Source of the DNA: Candidatus Zhuqueibacterota bacterium
GTDB taxonomy: Bacteria > Zhuqueibacterota > Zhuqueibacteria > Oceanimicrobiales > Oceanimicrobiaceae
Reading direction: 5' to 3'
DNA: 64,000 bases
Assembly (NCBI GenBank): GCA_029262055.1
Contig: JAJDAD010000024.1
Span: forward strand, 1-64,000
Position 1 is the stretch's first letter. Each line of letters opens with the position of its first letter. Under the pieces are notes generated by a model. The model was not told the DNA's origin. It did no database searches and worked only from the letters and a program-made list of their open reading frames with translations. Position numbers and translations under genes: made by a program. This document shows, piece by piece, positions 47,308 to 55,253 of the stretch.

Positions 47308-47883
47308 ATGGCCCCCAATAACAAGAACACCAATCACTCCAGCCCGAAACAGCAACGAGGAAGCGCCCTGTGGAGCAACATTTTCAACAAGACCTCTAGC
47401 CACACGGAAACCACCATCGCCATTCTGAGGAGAATTCCACTGTTCAAGGGCATGCGAAAGCCGGAACTATTGGAGTTCGAAAGGTTGATGCACCGCCGCG
47501 ACTATCGGGAAGACGAGACGGTCTTTTTCGAGGGAGAGCCAGGCGTGGGGATGTACATTGTCCAGGAAGGCTCCGTCATTATCTGCAAAAACGACGGAGA
47601 CGGGCAACGAGAAATCCTGGCCGAACTGAGCAAGGGCGAGTTTTTTGGCGAGCTGGCCCTTTTGGACGAGTCGCCCCGCTCCGCCACCGCCGTCGCGCGG
47701 GACGAGTCCAAGGTTCTGGGCTTGTTCCGTCCGGACCTGCTCGAGTTGATCGAAAGAAAACCACGCCTCGGCAACAAAATGTTGTTCCAGCTCGCGCTCA
47801 TGATCGGCGACCGCCTCAAGCGGACGAATGATGACCTGCAGTCATCCCGGGACCAGCTGGAGAAGTCGAAGTTGATTACGTGA
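47308..47883 (+). CDS. cyclic-nucleotide-binding-domain protein
   Basis: A 191-residue protein with one cNMP-binding domain (about residues 45-150): LFKGMRKPELLEFERLM, ETVFFEGEPGVGMYIVQEGSV and the phosphate-binding cassette GEFFGELALLDESPRSATAVA. The cassette is well conserved, with Glu and Arg in the expected places. There is no C-terminal helix-turn-helix, so it is not a Crp/Fnr-type DNA-binding regulator. It may be a stand-alone sensor for a partner, perhaps the membrane protein encoded next, whose frame touches its stop codon. Confidence 0.82.
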   Translation: MAPNNKNTNHSSPKQQRGSALWSNIFNKTSSHTETTIAILRRIPLFKGMRKPELLEFERLMHRRDYREDETVFFEGEPGVGMYIVQEGSVIICKNDGDGQREILAELSKGEFFGELALLDESPRSATAVARDESKVLGLFRPDLLELIERKPRLGNKMLFQLALMIGDRLKRTNDDLQSSRDQLEKSKLIT

Positions 47884-49007
47884 CCGCGGTCGGCCGGCCC
47901 GGCACACAAGCCACAACCCGTCACAACGGTCCTGATAGAATGAAAGCTCCCGATCGAAATTACACCATTCATATACGGCCCCAAACCGTGCGCAAGGCTA
48001 TCGCGTGGACCGTTCTGGCGATCACGCTTATTGCTTTTTTGTCGTTGATGCCGGCCGTACAGTCGGTTCTTACCCTGGTCGCCTTTGCGATCTTCCTGGC
48101 TTTCATCCTCGATCCGGTCGTTTCTGCGATGGAAAACCGCGGCGTGAACCGCCTGCTTGCGGCAGCGCTGGTTTTTGTCGGGCTTGGCAGCCTGGTCGTG
48201 CTCTTGTTTATGGTGCTTGCGCCTGTTGTTTCGGATGAGGTGAGCCAGTTAACCAAGAGCATGGAAGACCCGAACTCCGGCAGCCTTTGGGACAAGCTGA
48301 AGGAAAACCTGGGCGACTCTGTGCCCTTGCTCAACAACCCAACCGTTGATCAGGAAATCCGTGGCAAGCTCGATGAAATCGCACGAAGGAGCTTTTCCGT
48401 TGTCGCAGGCGTTGTTCCGGCAGTCATTTCGTTTGTAATGTTGGCCTTCATGACCTTTTTCTTTGTCGTCGATGCCCGGCGCATGAAAAAGGGTGTGGTC
48501 AGTTGGGTGCCAAACCGCTACTTTGAGATGTCACTTAGTATTCTCTACAAGATCAACGCCCAGCTCGGACGGTACATACGCGGGCAGTTGCTGGTAGCTC
48601 TCATCGTCGGGACCTTGAGTGTCTGTGCACTGAAGATGCTGGATGTTCGCTATGCCTTTTTCATCGGTGCGGTGGCGGGCTTTGCAAATATGATCCCCTA
48701 TTTCGGCCCAGTTGTCGGTGCGGTGCCCGCCATCGTGATTGTGTTTGTAGATACGGGATCCGTTGGCGCTGTCGCCACAGTTGCTGTGGCCTTCGCGAGC
48801 ATTCAGCTTTTTGAGAATGTCTTTGTGTCACCGTTTATTGTTTCTAAAAGCGTGTCGCTACACCCACTTACGATCATTGTTGTGATTCTGATCGGGGGCC
48901 AGCTCATGGGGATCATGGGAATGCTGCTCGCGGTCCCAACGGCCAGCATCGTAAAGGTGACGGGCCAGGAGCTGACCTGGGGGATTAAAAATTACAGGAT
49001 CTTTTAG
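47880..49007 (+). CDS. AI-2E family transporter (PerM-like)
   Basis: A membrane protein of 355-375 residues in the AI-2E/UPF0118 family, with about eight helices. It starts with IAWTVLAITLIAFLSLMPAV, has the soluble loop VSQLTKSMEDPNSGSLW, and the conserved end GFANMIPYFGPVVGAVPAIVIV and VSLHPLTIIVVILIGGQLMGIMGMLLAVP. Members export varied small molecules or ions, so the substrate is not known here. The start may be GTG at 47880, overlapping the upstream stop, or ATG at 47940; neither has a clear ribosome site. Confidence 0.85.
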   Translation: MTAVGRPGTQATTRHNGPDRMKAPDRNYTIHIRPQTVRKAIAWTVLAITLIAFLSLMPAVQSVLTLVAFAIFLAFILDPVVSAMENRGVNRLLAAALVFVGLGSLVVLLFMVLAPVVSDEVSQLTKSMEDPNSGSLWDKLKENLGDSVPLLNNPTVDQEIRGKLDEIARRSFSVVAGVVPAVISFVMLAFMTFFFVVDARRMKKGVVSWVPNRYFEMSLSILYKINAQLGRYIRGQLLVALIVGTLSVCALKMLDVRYAFFIGAVAGFANMIPYFGPVVGAVPAIVIVFVDTGSVGAVATVAVAFASIQLFENVFVSPFIVSKSVSLHPLTIIVVILIGGQLMGIMGMLLAVPTASIVKVTGQELTWGIKNYRIF

Positions 49008-49049
49008 ACCGCACGGACCCAGAGGCGCCTTTTTGCCGGGCCCGGCCGA

Positions 49050-49715
49050 ATGCTGAAACCGACGAACCCAGGACTCTGGCTGTTCATCTGTTTGTGCGCG
49101 TGTGGTAGACCCGCGGGACAAAGCATCATTTCCAGACCAATTCCTTTCGGTGCTCAGCGCGAGCAGTTAACCCTCGATTATATCCGGCAGCATTATGATA
49201 GTGGTGCAACCGACATTCAGACCACCCCGCAGATCATCGTTATACACTGGACGGTGACTCCCACTTTGGAATCTCTATATGCTGTCTTCGGGCCCGACAC
49301 GCTGGCTGCATCCCGGAACGCAATTCGCAGGGGTGGGCGCGTAAATGTCTCTTCGCAATTCGCCGTCGACCGGGACGGGACCATCTATCAGCTCATGCCC
49401 GGTAACCGGATGGCCCGGCACACGATTGGGCTGAACCGTATCTCTATTGGCATCGAGAATATCGGAGGGCCCGAACAACCGCTGACCAGCTCACAGCTGC
49501 AGGCGAATGCATGGTTGGTGAGGCGCCTGTGCAAAGAATATCCCGGGATTCGTTTCCTCATCGGTCATCACGAGTACTTGGCCTTTCGTGCAACACCCTT
49601 TTGGCAAGAGAAAGACCCGACCTATGTTACCAGTAAACAAGACCCGGGGGCTGACTTTATGCTGCGCTTGCGGCAGAGCGTGTCGGAGCTGATGCTCCTC
49701 GCGGGGCCTCCTTAA
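49050..49715 (+). CDS. N-acetylmuramoyl-L-alanine amidase (amidase_2), predicted lipoprotein
   Basis: A 221-residue protein with a lipoprotein-type signal (LFICLCACGRP; the lipid-bearing Cys lies at about residue 16-18). An amidase_2 domain follows: first zinc histidine in IIVIHWTVTP, MARHTIGLNRISIGIENIGG, and IGHHEY with the C-terminal DPGADF. Such enzymes cut the bond between muramic acid and the peptide stem, in cell-wall turnover. Lipid anchoring places it facing the periplasm. Confidence 0.85.
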   Translation: MLKPTNPGLWLFICLCACGRPAGQSIISRPIPFGAQREQLTLDYIRQHYDSGATDIQTTPQIIVIHWTVTPTLESLYAVFGPDTLAASRNAIRRGGRVNVSSQFAVDRDGTIYQLMPGNRMARHTIGLNRISIGIENIGGPEQPLTSSQLQANAWLVRRLCKEYPGIRFLIGHHEYLAFRATPFWQEKDPTYVTSKQDPGADFMLRLRQSVSELMLLAGPP

Positions 49716-49801
49716 CCCGGCGGCCTCTTCTTGCAAGTTAGGCTCTGTCTAAGTAAAACAGATCGCCCTACATCTTATAAAAAGGAAAGGATGAGCAGAA
49801 A

Positions 49802-50143
49802 ATGAAAGTAGACTGGTACTATCACCGCAACGGCTGAACCACCTGCGGGAGAACGCAAGAGTTTCTTGCGAAGGAAAAGGTTGAGGTAGAAGAGCAGGTG
49901 AGCGCATCAAAAAAGCTTCGGTTTTCCGACGGGCTTGCATTGCTTGACAGGGCGGATCATCTTTATTGGAGCAAAGGAAAGAAGGCCGGTTATTTCGACT
50001 TAACGCGCGTCAAGCCGGACGAGGAAGAGTTGCGGAAAATGTTGCTAGGCCCAACCGGCAACCTGAGATCACCCACCGTTCTGAAGGGCAGAACATTGCT
50101 CGTCGGCTTTAACCAGGACCAGTACAGCGAGGTCTTTGGTTAG
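49802..50143 (+). CDS. ArsC/Spx-like thiol-redox selenoprotein (in-frame TGA read as selenocysteine)
   Basis: A 113-residue protein if the TGA at 49835-49837 is read as selenocysteine (U). The start MKVDWYYHRNG-U-TTCGRTQEFL matches the thioredoxin-fold ArsC/YffB/Spx family (COG1393), whose redox motif is CxxC; here it is U12-T-T-C15. The frame continues without another stop through the family's C-terminal region (LRSPTVLKGRTLLVGFNQDQY), with the cis-proline in the SPT motif. A SECIS-like hairpin follows the TGA. The ATG has AAAGGA about 10 bases upstream. Without recoding, only an N-terminally truncated frame from 49898 would remain. Sense-codon mutation or sequencing error is the alternative. 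The substrate is unknown. Confidence 0.85.
49854..49870 (+). promoter_or_regulatory. putative bacterial SECIS element
   Basis: A perfect 6-bp stem (CGCAAG 49854-49859 with CTTGCG 49865-49870) closing the 5-base loop AGTTT, whose second base is G. The loop begins 22 bases after the in-frame TGA. Bacterial SECIS elements lie directly downstream of the UGA and carry a guanine near the start of a small apical loop, so size and distance both fit. Confidence 0.7.
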
Positions 50144-50158
50144 AGAGGTCCCGCCGCG

Positions 50159-50782
50159 TTAAGGACTTAACCGCCTCAGTTGCCAGCGTTTGTCTTCAGT
50201 CCAGGTATATTCGAACCGGTCATGCATTCTGCGAGCCCCGGCTTGCCAGAACTCCATTCTGCGTGGCCTGACGGCATAACCCTGCCAGTAAGCGGGGCGC
50301 GGAATGTCCTCGCCGGCCAGCTCATATTTCTTATCCGCCTGTTCAAGTTGGCGCTCTAGCTCCGCCCGGCTCACCGTTGCGCAGCTCTGATGAGATGCCC
50401 AGGTGATGATTTTGCTGCCCCGGGGTCTTTCGGAAAACATTTCATCCGAAAGCCGATCCGTTGTCGGCTCCACGGTTCCCTGAATTCTGATTTGTCGCTC
50501 CAGCGGCTCCCAATAAAATGTCAGGGCCGCCGCGCGGTGACGGGCCAGCGACCGGCCTTTTTCGGAGCGCGAATCAGTGAAGAAACACAACGGCTGTTCC
50601 TGAAATTGGTGCAGGAGAACAATGCGCCCCTCCGGAAATCCGTCCGGCGAAACGGTGGACAGGCACATTGCATGCGGGTATCGTATTTCCCGGCTGCCCA
50701 GAGCCAGATCAAACCACGTCCTGAAAAGCAAGAGAGGGTCAGGTGGTAGATCTTTCAGCCTTAGAATAGCGTTACCGATCAT
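50159..50782 (-). CDS. pdxH: pyridoxine/pyridoxamine 5'-phosphate oxidase
   Basis: A 207-residue FMN enzyme that oxidises pyridoxamine or pyridoxine phosphate to pyridoxal phosphate. Signatures are AMCLSTVSPDGFPEGRIVLLHQF, FFTDSRSEKGRSLARHRAAALTFYWEPLERQIRIQG, and the C-terminal RPAYWQGYAVRPRRMEFWQ with R-L-x-P at the end. Its start overlaps the upstream btpA-like gene by 11 bases. It converges on the selenoprotein gene with a 15-base gap. Confidence 0.95.
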   Translation of the reverse strand: MIGNAILRLKDLPPDPLLLFRTWFDLALGSREIRYPHAMCLSTVSPDGFPEGRIVLLHQFQEQPLCFFTDSRSEKGRSLARHRAAALTFYWEPLERQIRIQGTVEPTTDRLSDEMFSERPRGSKIITWASHQSCATVSRAELERQLEQADKKYELAGEDIPRPAYWQGYAVRPRRMEFWQAGARRMHDRFEYTWTEDKRWQLRRLSP

Positions 50783-51587
50783 TTTGCTGGAGCTCCCGGA
50801 ATACCGACATAAACGCCTCGAACCGTCCCCGCTCTAGTCGCCCAAGGAAAGCACCGCTCTCGCGAAAGGTCGAGCCAACGATAAAGCCGTCGGCGTGAGC
50901 GTAGTAGCGCCCGATATTCTCTGCCGTCATTCCGGATCCGATCAGCACCGGCAACGACGTCGCCTGTTTCACTTTCTGCAGCTCCGCCAGGTTAGGCGCT
51001 TCTGCGGTCCGCGCGCCGGTGACGATAAGGCCGTCCGCCAGAAAAAAAGCGGCCTGCTTTGCCTCGTCAGTAATGTCCTGGTCCCCTGTCAGGGCGTGTG
51101 AGCAATGCTTCTTTTTGATGTCCGCGAAAACGCGAATATGCTCACAACCCAGTTTTTTTCGCAAACGAAGAAGCTTGCCGGCGCATCCCTCGATCAGGCC
51201 TGCCCCGCCGATGTGAGCAAAAACGTAAGACTCGACACGCAAGAAGTCCAGGCCCGCCTGTTCCGCAACGCGCAGCGCCGTTTCATTTGCCGCTTCCAGA
51301 AGTTGAATTCCAAGAAGCCCCGGAAAATTGCTGCGTATGGCCTGTGCCACCGTGCCTATGAGAGAAACGGCCTCATCAGGCAGGGGTGGCTTGATGTAGG
51401 GCAGATCGTGGCTGTTCTCCAGCACGATGCAGTCGACCCCGAGGGATGCATAAATTTCAAGGTCGCTGAGCGTGGAAGACAGCACCTTGCTGTCGTCACC
51501 CTGGTAGAGGGGGGAGCCCGGCAGTGGCGGCACCGCGATCATTGCTGCAAGAAACTTGGGAGGCAACGGTTTCTGGGATTGGGTCAA
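50772..51587 (-). CDS. BtpA/SgcQ family TIM-barrel protein
   Basis: A 271-residue protein with the BtpA family layout: MIAVPPLPGSPLYQG near the start, YASLGVDCIVLENSHDLPY, GIQLLEAANETALRVAEQAGLDFLRVES, FADIKKKHCSHAL and LIGSGMTAENIGRYYAHADGFIVGS. In cyanobacteria BtpA affects photosystem I stability. Elsewhere the family is thought to act in nucleoside or sugar metabolism, so no specific reaction can be given. It is co-transcribed with pdxH and divergent from the oxidoreductase gene. Confidence 0.85.
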   Translation of the reverse strand: MTQSQKPLPPKFLAAMIAVPPLPGSPLYQGDDSKVLSSTLSDLEIYASLGVDCIVLENSHDLPYIKPPLPDEAVSLIGTVAQAIRSNFPGLLGIQLLEAANETALRVAEQAGLDFLRVESYVFAHIGGAGLIEGCAGKLLRLRKKLGCEHIRVFADIKKKHCSHALTGDQDITDEAKQAAFFLADGLIVTGARTAEAPNLAELQKVKQATSLPVLIGSGMTAENIGRYYAHADGFIVGSTFRESGAFLGRLERGRFEAFMSVFRELQQNDR

Positions 51588-51729
51588 GCAATTCTCCGGA
51601 GAAAACGATAAATGGGCCAGATCTGCTATTTTTAGAAATAGGAATAATTCGCCTTCTTTGCAAGCGAGAAGATTCGTATTTTTCTGGCGGACTGGAACAC
51701 TCTCTCTATTATAATGAAGGATGGAACGT

Positions 51730-52734
51730 ATGCGGGCTGCGGTCTTAAGCGGAACCGGACTACCGATCGAAATAGAAGAAGTCGAATGCAGGCAGCCGTC
51801 CGGGACGGAGGTCCGCCTGCGAGTACGCTACGCAGCACTCAACCATAGGGATGTCTGGATTCAGGAGGGCCAATATCCGGGCAACGCCACGGGCCCCGTC
51901 CTCGGGTCTGACGCCTGCGGCATTGTGGAAGCTGTCGGCGACTCGGCCGAGTCCAATTTGCTTGGAAAAGAGGTCCTGGTTAACCCAAGTCATAGCTGGG
52001 GTGAGGACGAGCGCTATCAGGGAGCGCAGTACAAAGTCCTCGGAAACCCGGACGCCGGCGCCTTGGCCGAATATCTGATCGTCCCGCAAGAGTATATCTT
52101 CCTTAAACCCAGGTACCTGGAGTGGCAGGAGGCCGCGGCGCTTCCGCTTGCCGGTTTAACCGCGTTTCGGGCCTTGTTCAGCCGGGCGCAACTGCGGGCA
52201 GGTGAGAAGATCCTGATCACCGGCATCGGAGGCGGGGTTGCTCTTTTTGCCCTGCAGTTTGCCCTGGCAGCGGGCGCGCAGGCCTTTGTCACGTCCGGCT
52301 CCGAGGAAAAGCTCCAAAAAGCTGTGGCCCTGGGTGCGCGCGCCGGCTTCAACTATCGCCGGCAAGACTGGGTGAGAGAAGCACAATCTGAGGCCGGGGG
52401 ATTTGATGTTATTGTCGATGGCGCGGCGGGGCCGGATTTTGCCCGACTGATTGAGGTCGCGAACCCCGGCGGCAGAATTGTGATTTACGGTCAGACCGCC
52501 GGTCCCACGGGTAGTCTGTCCATGGCCAGGCTTTTCTGGCGGCAGCTATCTGTTCTTGGAACGACCATGGGTTCGACCGGTGACTTTGCCGCCATGCTGG
52601 CTTTTTGCGAGGCGAACGAAATCAGGCCTGTGCTGGACAAGACTTTGCCTCTCGAGCAGACCGAGACCGCGTTTCGCAGGATGGCCGCCGGCCGGCAATT
52701 TGGGAAGATTGTTGTGGAGGTTTCAGGAGATTGA
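51730..52734 (+). CDS. zinc-independent MDR-family oxidoreductase (quinone oxidoreductase-like)
   Basis: A 334-residue medium-chain dehydrogenase/reductase. The N-terminal GroES-like domain has RVRYAALNHRDVWIQEGQYPG and GSDACGIVEAVG. The NAD(P)-binding domain has ILITGIGGGVALFALQFALAAGAQ. The catalytic and structural zinc cysteines are absent, as in quinone-oxidoreductase-like members. The start is set at 51730, because GAAGG lies 9 bases upstream; an ATG at 51721 is too close to it. Its stop abuts the thrB stop with no base between them (convergent genes). Confidence 0.85.
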   Translation: MRAAVLSGTGLPIEIEEVECRQPSGTEVRLRVRYAALNHRDVWIQEGQYPGNATGPVLGSDACGIVEAVGDSAESNLLGKEVLVNPSHSWGEDERYQGAQYKVLGNPDAGALAEYLIVPQEYIFLKPRYLEWQEAAALPLAGLTAFRALFSRAQLRAGEKILITGIGGGVALFALQFALAAGAQAFVTSGSEEKLQKAVALGARAGFNYRRQDWVREAQSEAGGFDVIVDGAAGPDFARLIEVANPGGRIVIYGQTAGPTGSLSMARLFWRQLSVLGTTMGSTGDFAAMLAFCEANEIRPVLDKTLPLEQTETAFRRMAAGRQFGKIVVEVSGD

Positions 52735-53643
52735 CTACTGCACGCACGCCGTAACTTCGGCTCCCCTATTTTCAACCTGAGTGACCCGAACCGCCATATC
52801 CAGGTTCTGTTCGAGCGCCTTGTGCCGCAGCGCCCGGGTCAGCGGAGCCGTGTTCTTTTGTGAAAAGCACAGCATCGTCGATCCCGACCCGCTAATGCAG
52901 AAACCGAGCGCACCGTAATCGTAGGCCGTTTGTTCAAATTGCTCGTACCCGGGAATCAGTGACTGGCGGTAGGGCTGGTGTATTTTGTCCTGCATGGCCG
53001 TGCGCAGTGCGTCATAATCTCGCGTCAGAAAGGCATGCGCCAAAAGGGCGCTGCGCTGGATATTAAACACAGCATTGGAGTGCGGTATATTTGCTGGCAG
53101 GACCTTGCGGGCGGCATTCGTGGAAATCGCAATCCTCGGGATCATGAGCACGACCTGCAGGGCCTCGTCCGCGGCAACTTTGTGCGAAATAACCTGCTGC
53201 TCTGTAACACAGTTGACCGTGAGCCCACCGAATAAAGAGGCCGCCACGTTTTCAGCGTGCCCCTCAAGTTCGGTCGCCAGCTTGAGCAACTCCTCATCCG
53301 AAATGCGGCTCGCCGCCAGCTCTCTGCCGCAAACCAGGCCGGCGATGATGGCTGCACCGCTGCTGCCCAGGCCCCTTGACAGGGGGATGTCGTTTCTCAT
53401 CGACAACTCCACCGCAGGGACGGCTGCGCCGGCTTGATCGCAAAGGCGTTCCATGGCGCGAAAAACAAGGTTGTTTCTGTCCGCGGGCAGATCTTCGGCG
53501 CCGGCGCCATAGGTTTCAATGACAAGCTCTCCGTCCGTCTCCTCCACCGTCACTTGCAGATAGATCCGTAAGGCCAGTCCGAAGGTGTCAAATCCGGAGC
53601 CGAGGTTGGAGGTTGAGCCGGGGACCGTTACTTTGAAAGCCAT
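52735..53643 (-). CDS. thrB: homoserine kinase
   Basis: A GHMP-family kinase of 302 residues that phosphorylates homoserine in threonine synthesis. It has an N-terminal VTVPGSTSNLGSGFDTFGLAL, the ATP-binding PLSRGLGSSGAAIIAGLV, and the C-terminal GFCISGSGSTMLCF. thrA and thrC are not near; it is followed by pyrE-pyrF upstream in the transcript, 12 bases away. Confidence 0.93.
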   Translation of the reverse strand: MAFKVTVPGSTSNLGSGFDTFGLALRIYLQVTVEETDGELVIETYGAGAEDLPADRNNLVFRAMERLCDQAGAAVPAVELSMRNDIPLSRGLGSSGAAIIAGLVCGRELAASRISDEELLKLATELEGHAENVAASLFGGLTVNCVTEQQVISHKVAADEALQVVLMIPRIAISTNAARKVLPANIPHSNAVFNIQRSALLAHAFLTRDYDALRTAMQDKIHQPYRQSLIPGYEQFEQTAYDYGALGFCISGSGSTMLCFSQKNTAPLTRALRHKALEQNLDMAVRVTQVENRGAEVTACVQ

Positions 53644-53655
53644 GGGTGGTTTGTT

Positions 53656-54228
53656 TTAGTTAAGCGCTCGACTGCCGGGCTTGATAGCCGGGCCCAGCTC
53701 TATCAGCCGGGGATCGTCCGGAGAAAACGCCTCTGTTTCCATGGCGATCAATGCGCGGTAAGAAACCCCGAGAGCGATACTTCCGCCGCTGCGATCGACG
53801 AGACACCCGACTCCGGCCACGACTGCGCCAAGTTCCCCGACAAGATCTATCACTTCGCGCACCGAGCCGCCAGTCGTCATCACATCTTCCACAACCAGGG
53901 CCCTGGTGCCGGGAGCAAGGGAAAACCCGCGGCGGAGGACCATTTTGCCAGCCTCTCGTTCGGTAAAGAGCGCCGGCACGCCCAGGGCGCGCGCCACTTC
54001 GTGGGCTACGAGAATACCTCCGACGGCCGGGGCAACGACAGTGTCGATGCCCTCACCTGTGAAGTGTCCGGCGAGCGCTGCGCACAGGCGCTGCGCATAG
54101 TCCGGATGACTCAAAACCTTTGCGCACTGAAAATAGCGCGTGCTGTGCAATCCCGATGTCAGGATAAAGTGTCCGTGCAGCAGCGCGCCTGTTTCTTCAA
54201 ATAGATACAGTATTTCCTTTTCCGTCAC
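53656..54228 (-). CDS. pyrE: orotate phosphoribosyltransferase
   Basis: A 190-residue PRPP-binding transferase that joins orotate to PRPP in pyrimidine synthesis. Signatures are GHFILTSGLHSTRYFQCAKVL, VVAPAVGGILVAHEVARALG and the PRPP loop VVEDVMTTGGSVREVIDLV. The start is GTG at 54228, overlapping the pyrF stop by 4 bases. Confidence 0.94.
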   Translation of the reverse strand: MTEKEILYLFEETGALLHGHFILTSGLHSTRYFQCAKVLSHPDYAQRLCAALAGHFTGEGIDTVVAPAVGGILVAHEVARALGVPALFTEREAGKMVLRRGFSLAPGTRALVVEDVMTTGGSVREVIDLVGELGAVVAGVGCLVDRSGGSIALGVSYRALIAMETEAFSPDDPRLIELGPAIKPGSRALN

Positions 54229-55064
54229 GAATTCTGCAAAGCCTCTCGTTTTTGATCTTGATGTGCTTTCATTTGACTGTGTAGGGACTGTGCCTCGTCC
54301 CTTGCCGCATCCGCAAAGTCCGCTCCGTCAGACCTGTAGAGAATGCTGCGGCTAGCGTTGATAAAGGCCAGGTGGCCGCAGTCGTCGGTGCCGAACTGAA
54401 CCGCCTGCTGCAAGCCGCCTCCCTGGGCCCCGACACCCGGAATCAGAAAAGGCAGGCCGGGAGCAAGGGTCCGCAGGGCAGCCAGCGGGGCCCCGTGAGT
54501 GGCCCCGGCGACCAAACCACAGTTGCCGGAGCTGTTCCAGGTTACGACCTCCTCAGCAACGTTCTCGTAGAGGTGCCTGCCGTCCGCGGCTTTCAGGTGT
54601 TGGAATGTTTTTGAACCGGGATTGGAGGTCAGGCAGAGAACAAAAGCCCCTTTCTCCGGCCACTGCAGAAAGGGCGCAATAGAATCAAACCCCATGTAAG
54701 GGTTGACCGTGACAGCGTCGAAGTATAGGCGCTCCAGTATAGCGTGGGCATACATGCCGGACGTGTTACCGATATCAGCGCGTTTAGCGTCTGCGATCTT
54801 TATGATGTTGTTGGGAAGCGAGTGAACCAAATGCTCCAGCGCGTTCCATCCGGCAGCGCCTTCGGCCTCAAAGAACGCAAAGTTGATTTTATAAGCGGCG
54901 GCGAAGTCTTCGGTTGCAGAGATGATTTCCCTGCAAAACTTCAAGGTCGGCTCTTTTTCATTGTGCAGGCACGACGGTAGTTTGCTTCTGTCCGGATCAA
55001 GGCCGACACACAGGAGGCTATCGCGAGTTTCGTTTGTTAGACGGACACGGTCCGCAAAAGTCAT
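54225..55064 (-). CDS. pyrF: orotidine 5'-phosphate decarboxylase (long type)
   Basis: A 279-residue enzyme making UMP from OMP. It belongs to the longer PyrF type: LCVGLDPDRSKLP, AYKINFAFFEAEGAAGWNAL, and the catalytic IKIADAKRADIGNTSGMYA with the Lys-Asp array. VNPYMGFDSIAPFL and FLIPGVGAQGG are near the end. It precedes pyrE, giving a pyrF-pyrE-thrB transcript divergent from the transporter at 55254. Confidence 0.94.
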   Translation of the reverse strand: MTFADRVRLTNETRDSLLCVGLDPDRSKLPSCLHNEKEPTLKFCREIISATEDFAAAYKINFAFFEAEGAAGWNALEHLVHSLPNNIIKIADAKRADIGNTSGMYAHAILERLYFDAVTVNPYMGFDSIAPFLQWPEKGAFVLCLTSNPGSKTFQHLKAADGRHLYENVAEEVVTWNSSGNCGLVAGATHGAPLAALRTLAPGLPFLIPGVGAQGGGLQQAVQFGTDDCGHLAFINASRSILYRSDGADFADAARDEAQSLHSQMKAHQDQKREALQNS

Positions 55065-55253
55065 GATCTGCCTTCCATAATATGAGGTGAAAGCCGGACT
55101 GATTTCGATTGAAAGTAAAATGCCCCCCGCAAAGAAGCAATGAAAAAACAGCTCCGGGTTTTTCTTTACTTATTCTGTGCAGATCACTACCTTTCGCACT
55201 TTGACTCGCCTATTTCCTCAAAAAAACCACCTGTTCGAACCAACGGAGGACTT

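Noticed and set aside
49802-50143. Pseudogene explanation for the TGA in the ArsC-like gene
   Set aside because: The TGA lies exactly at the redox Cys position, the frame is otherwise intact, and a SECIS-like hairpin follows, so recoding is more likely; noted as the main alternative.
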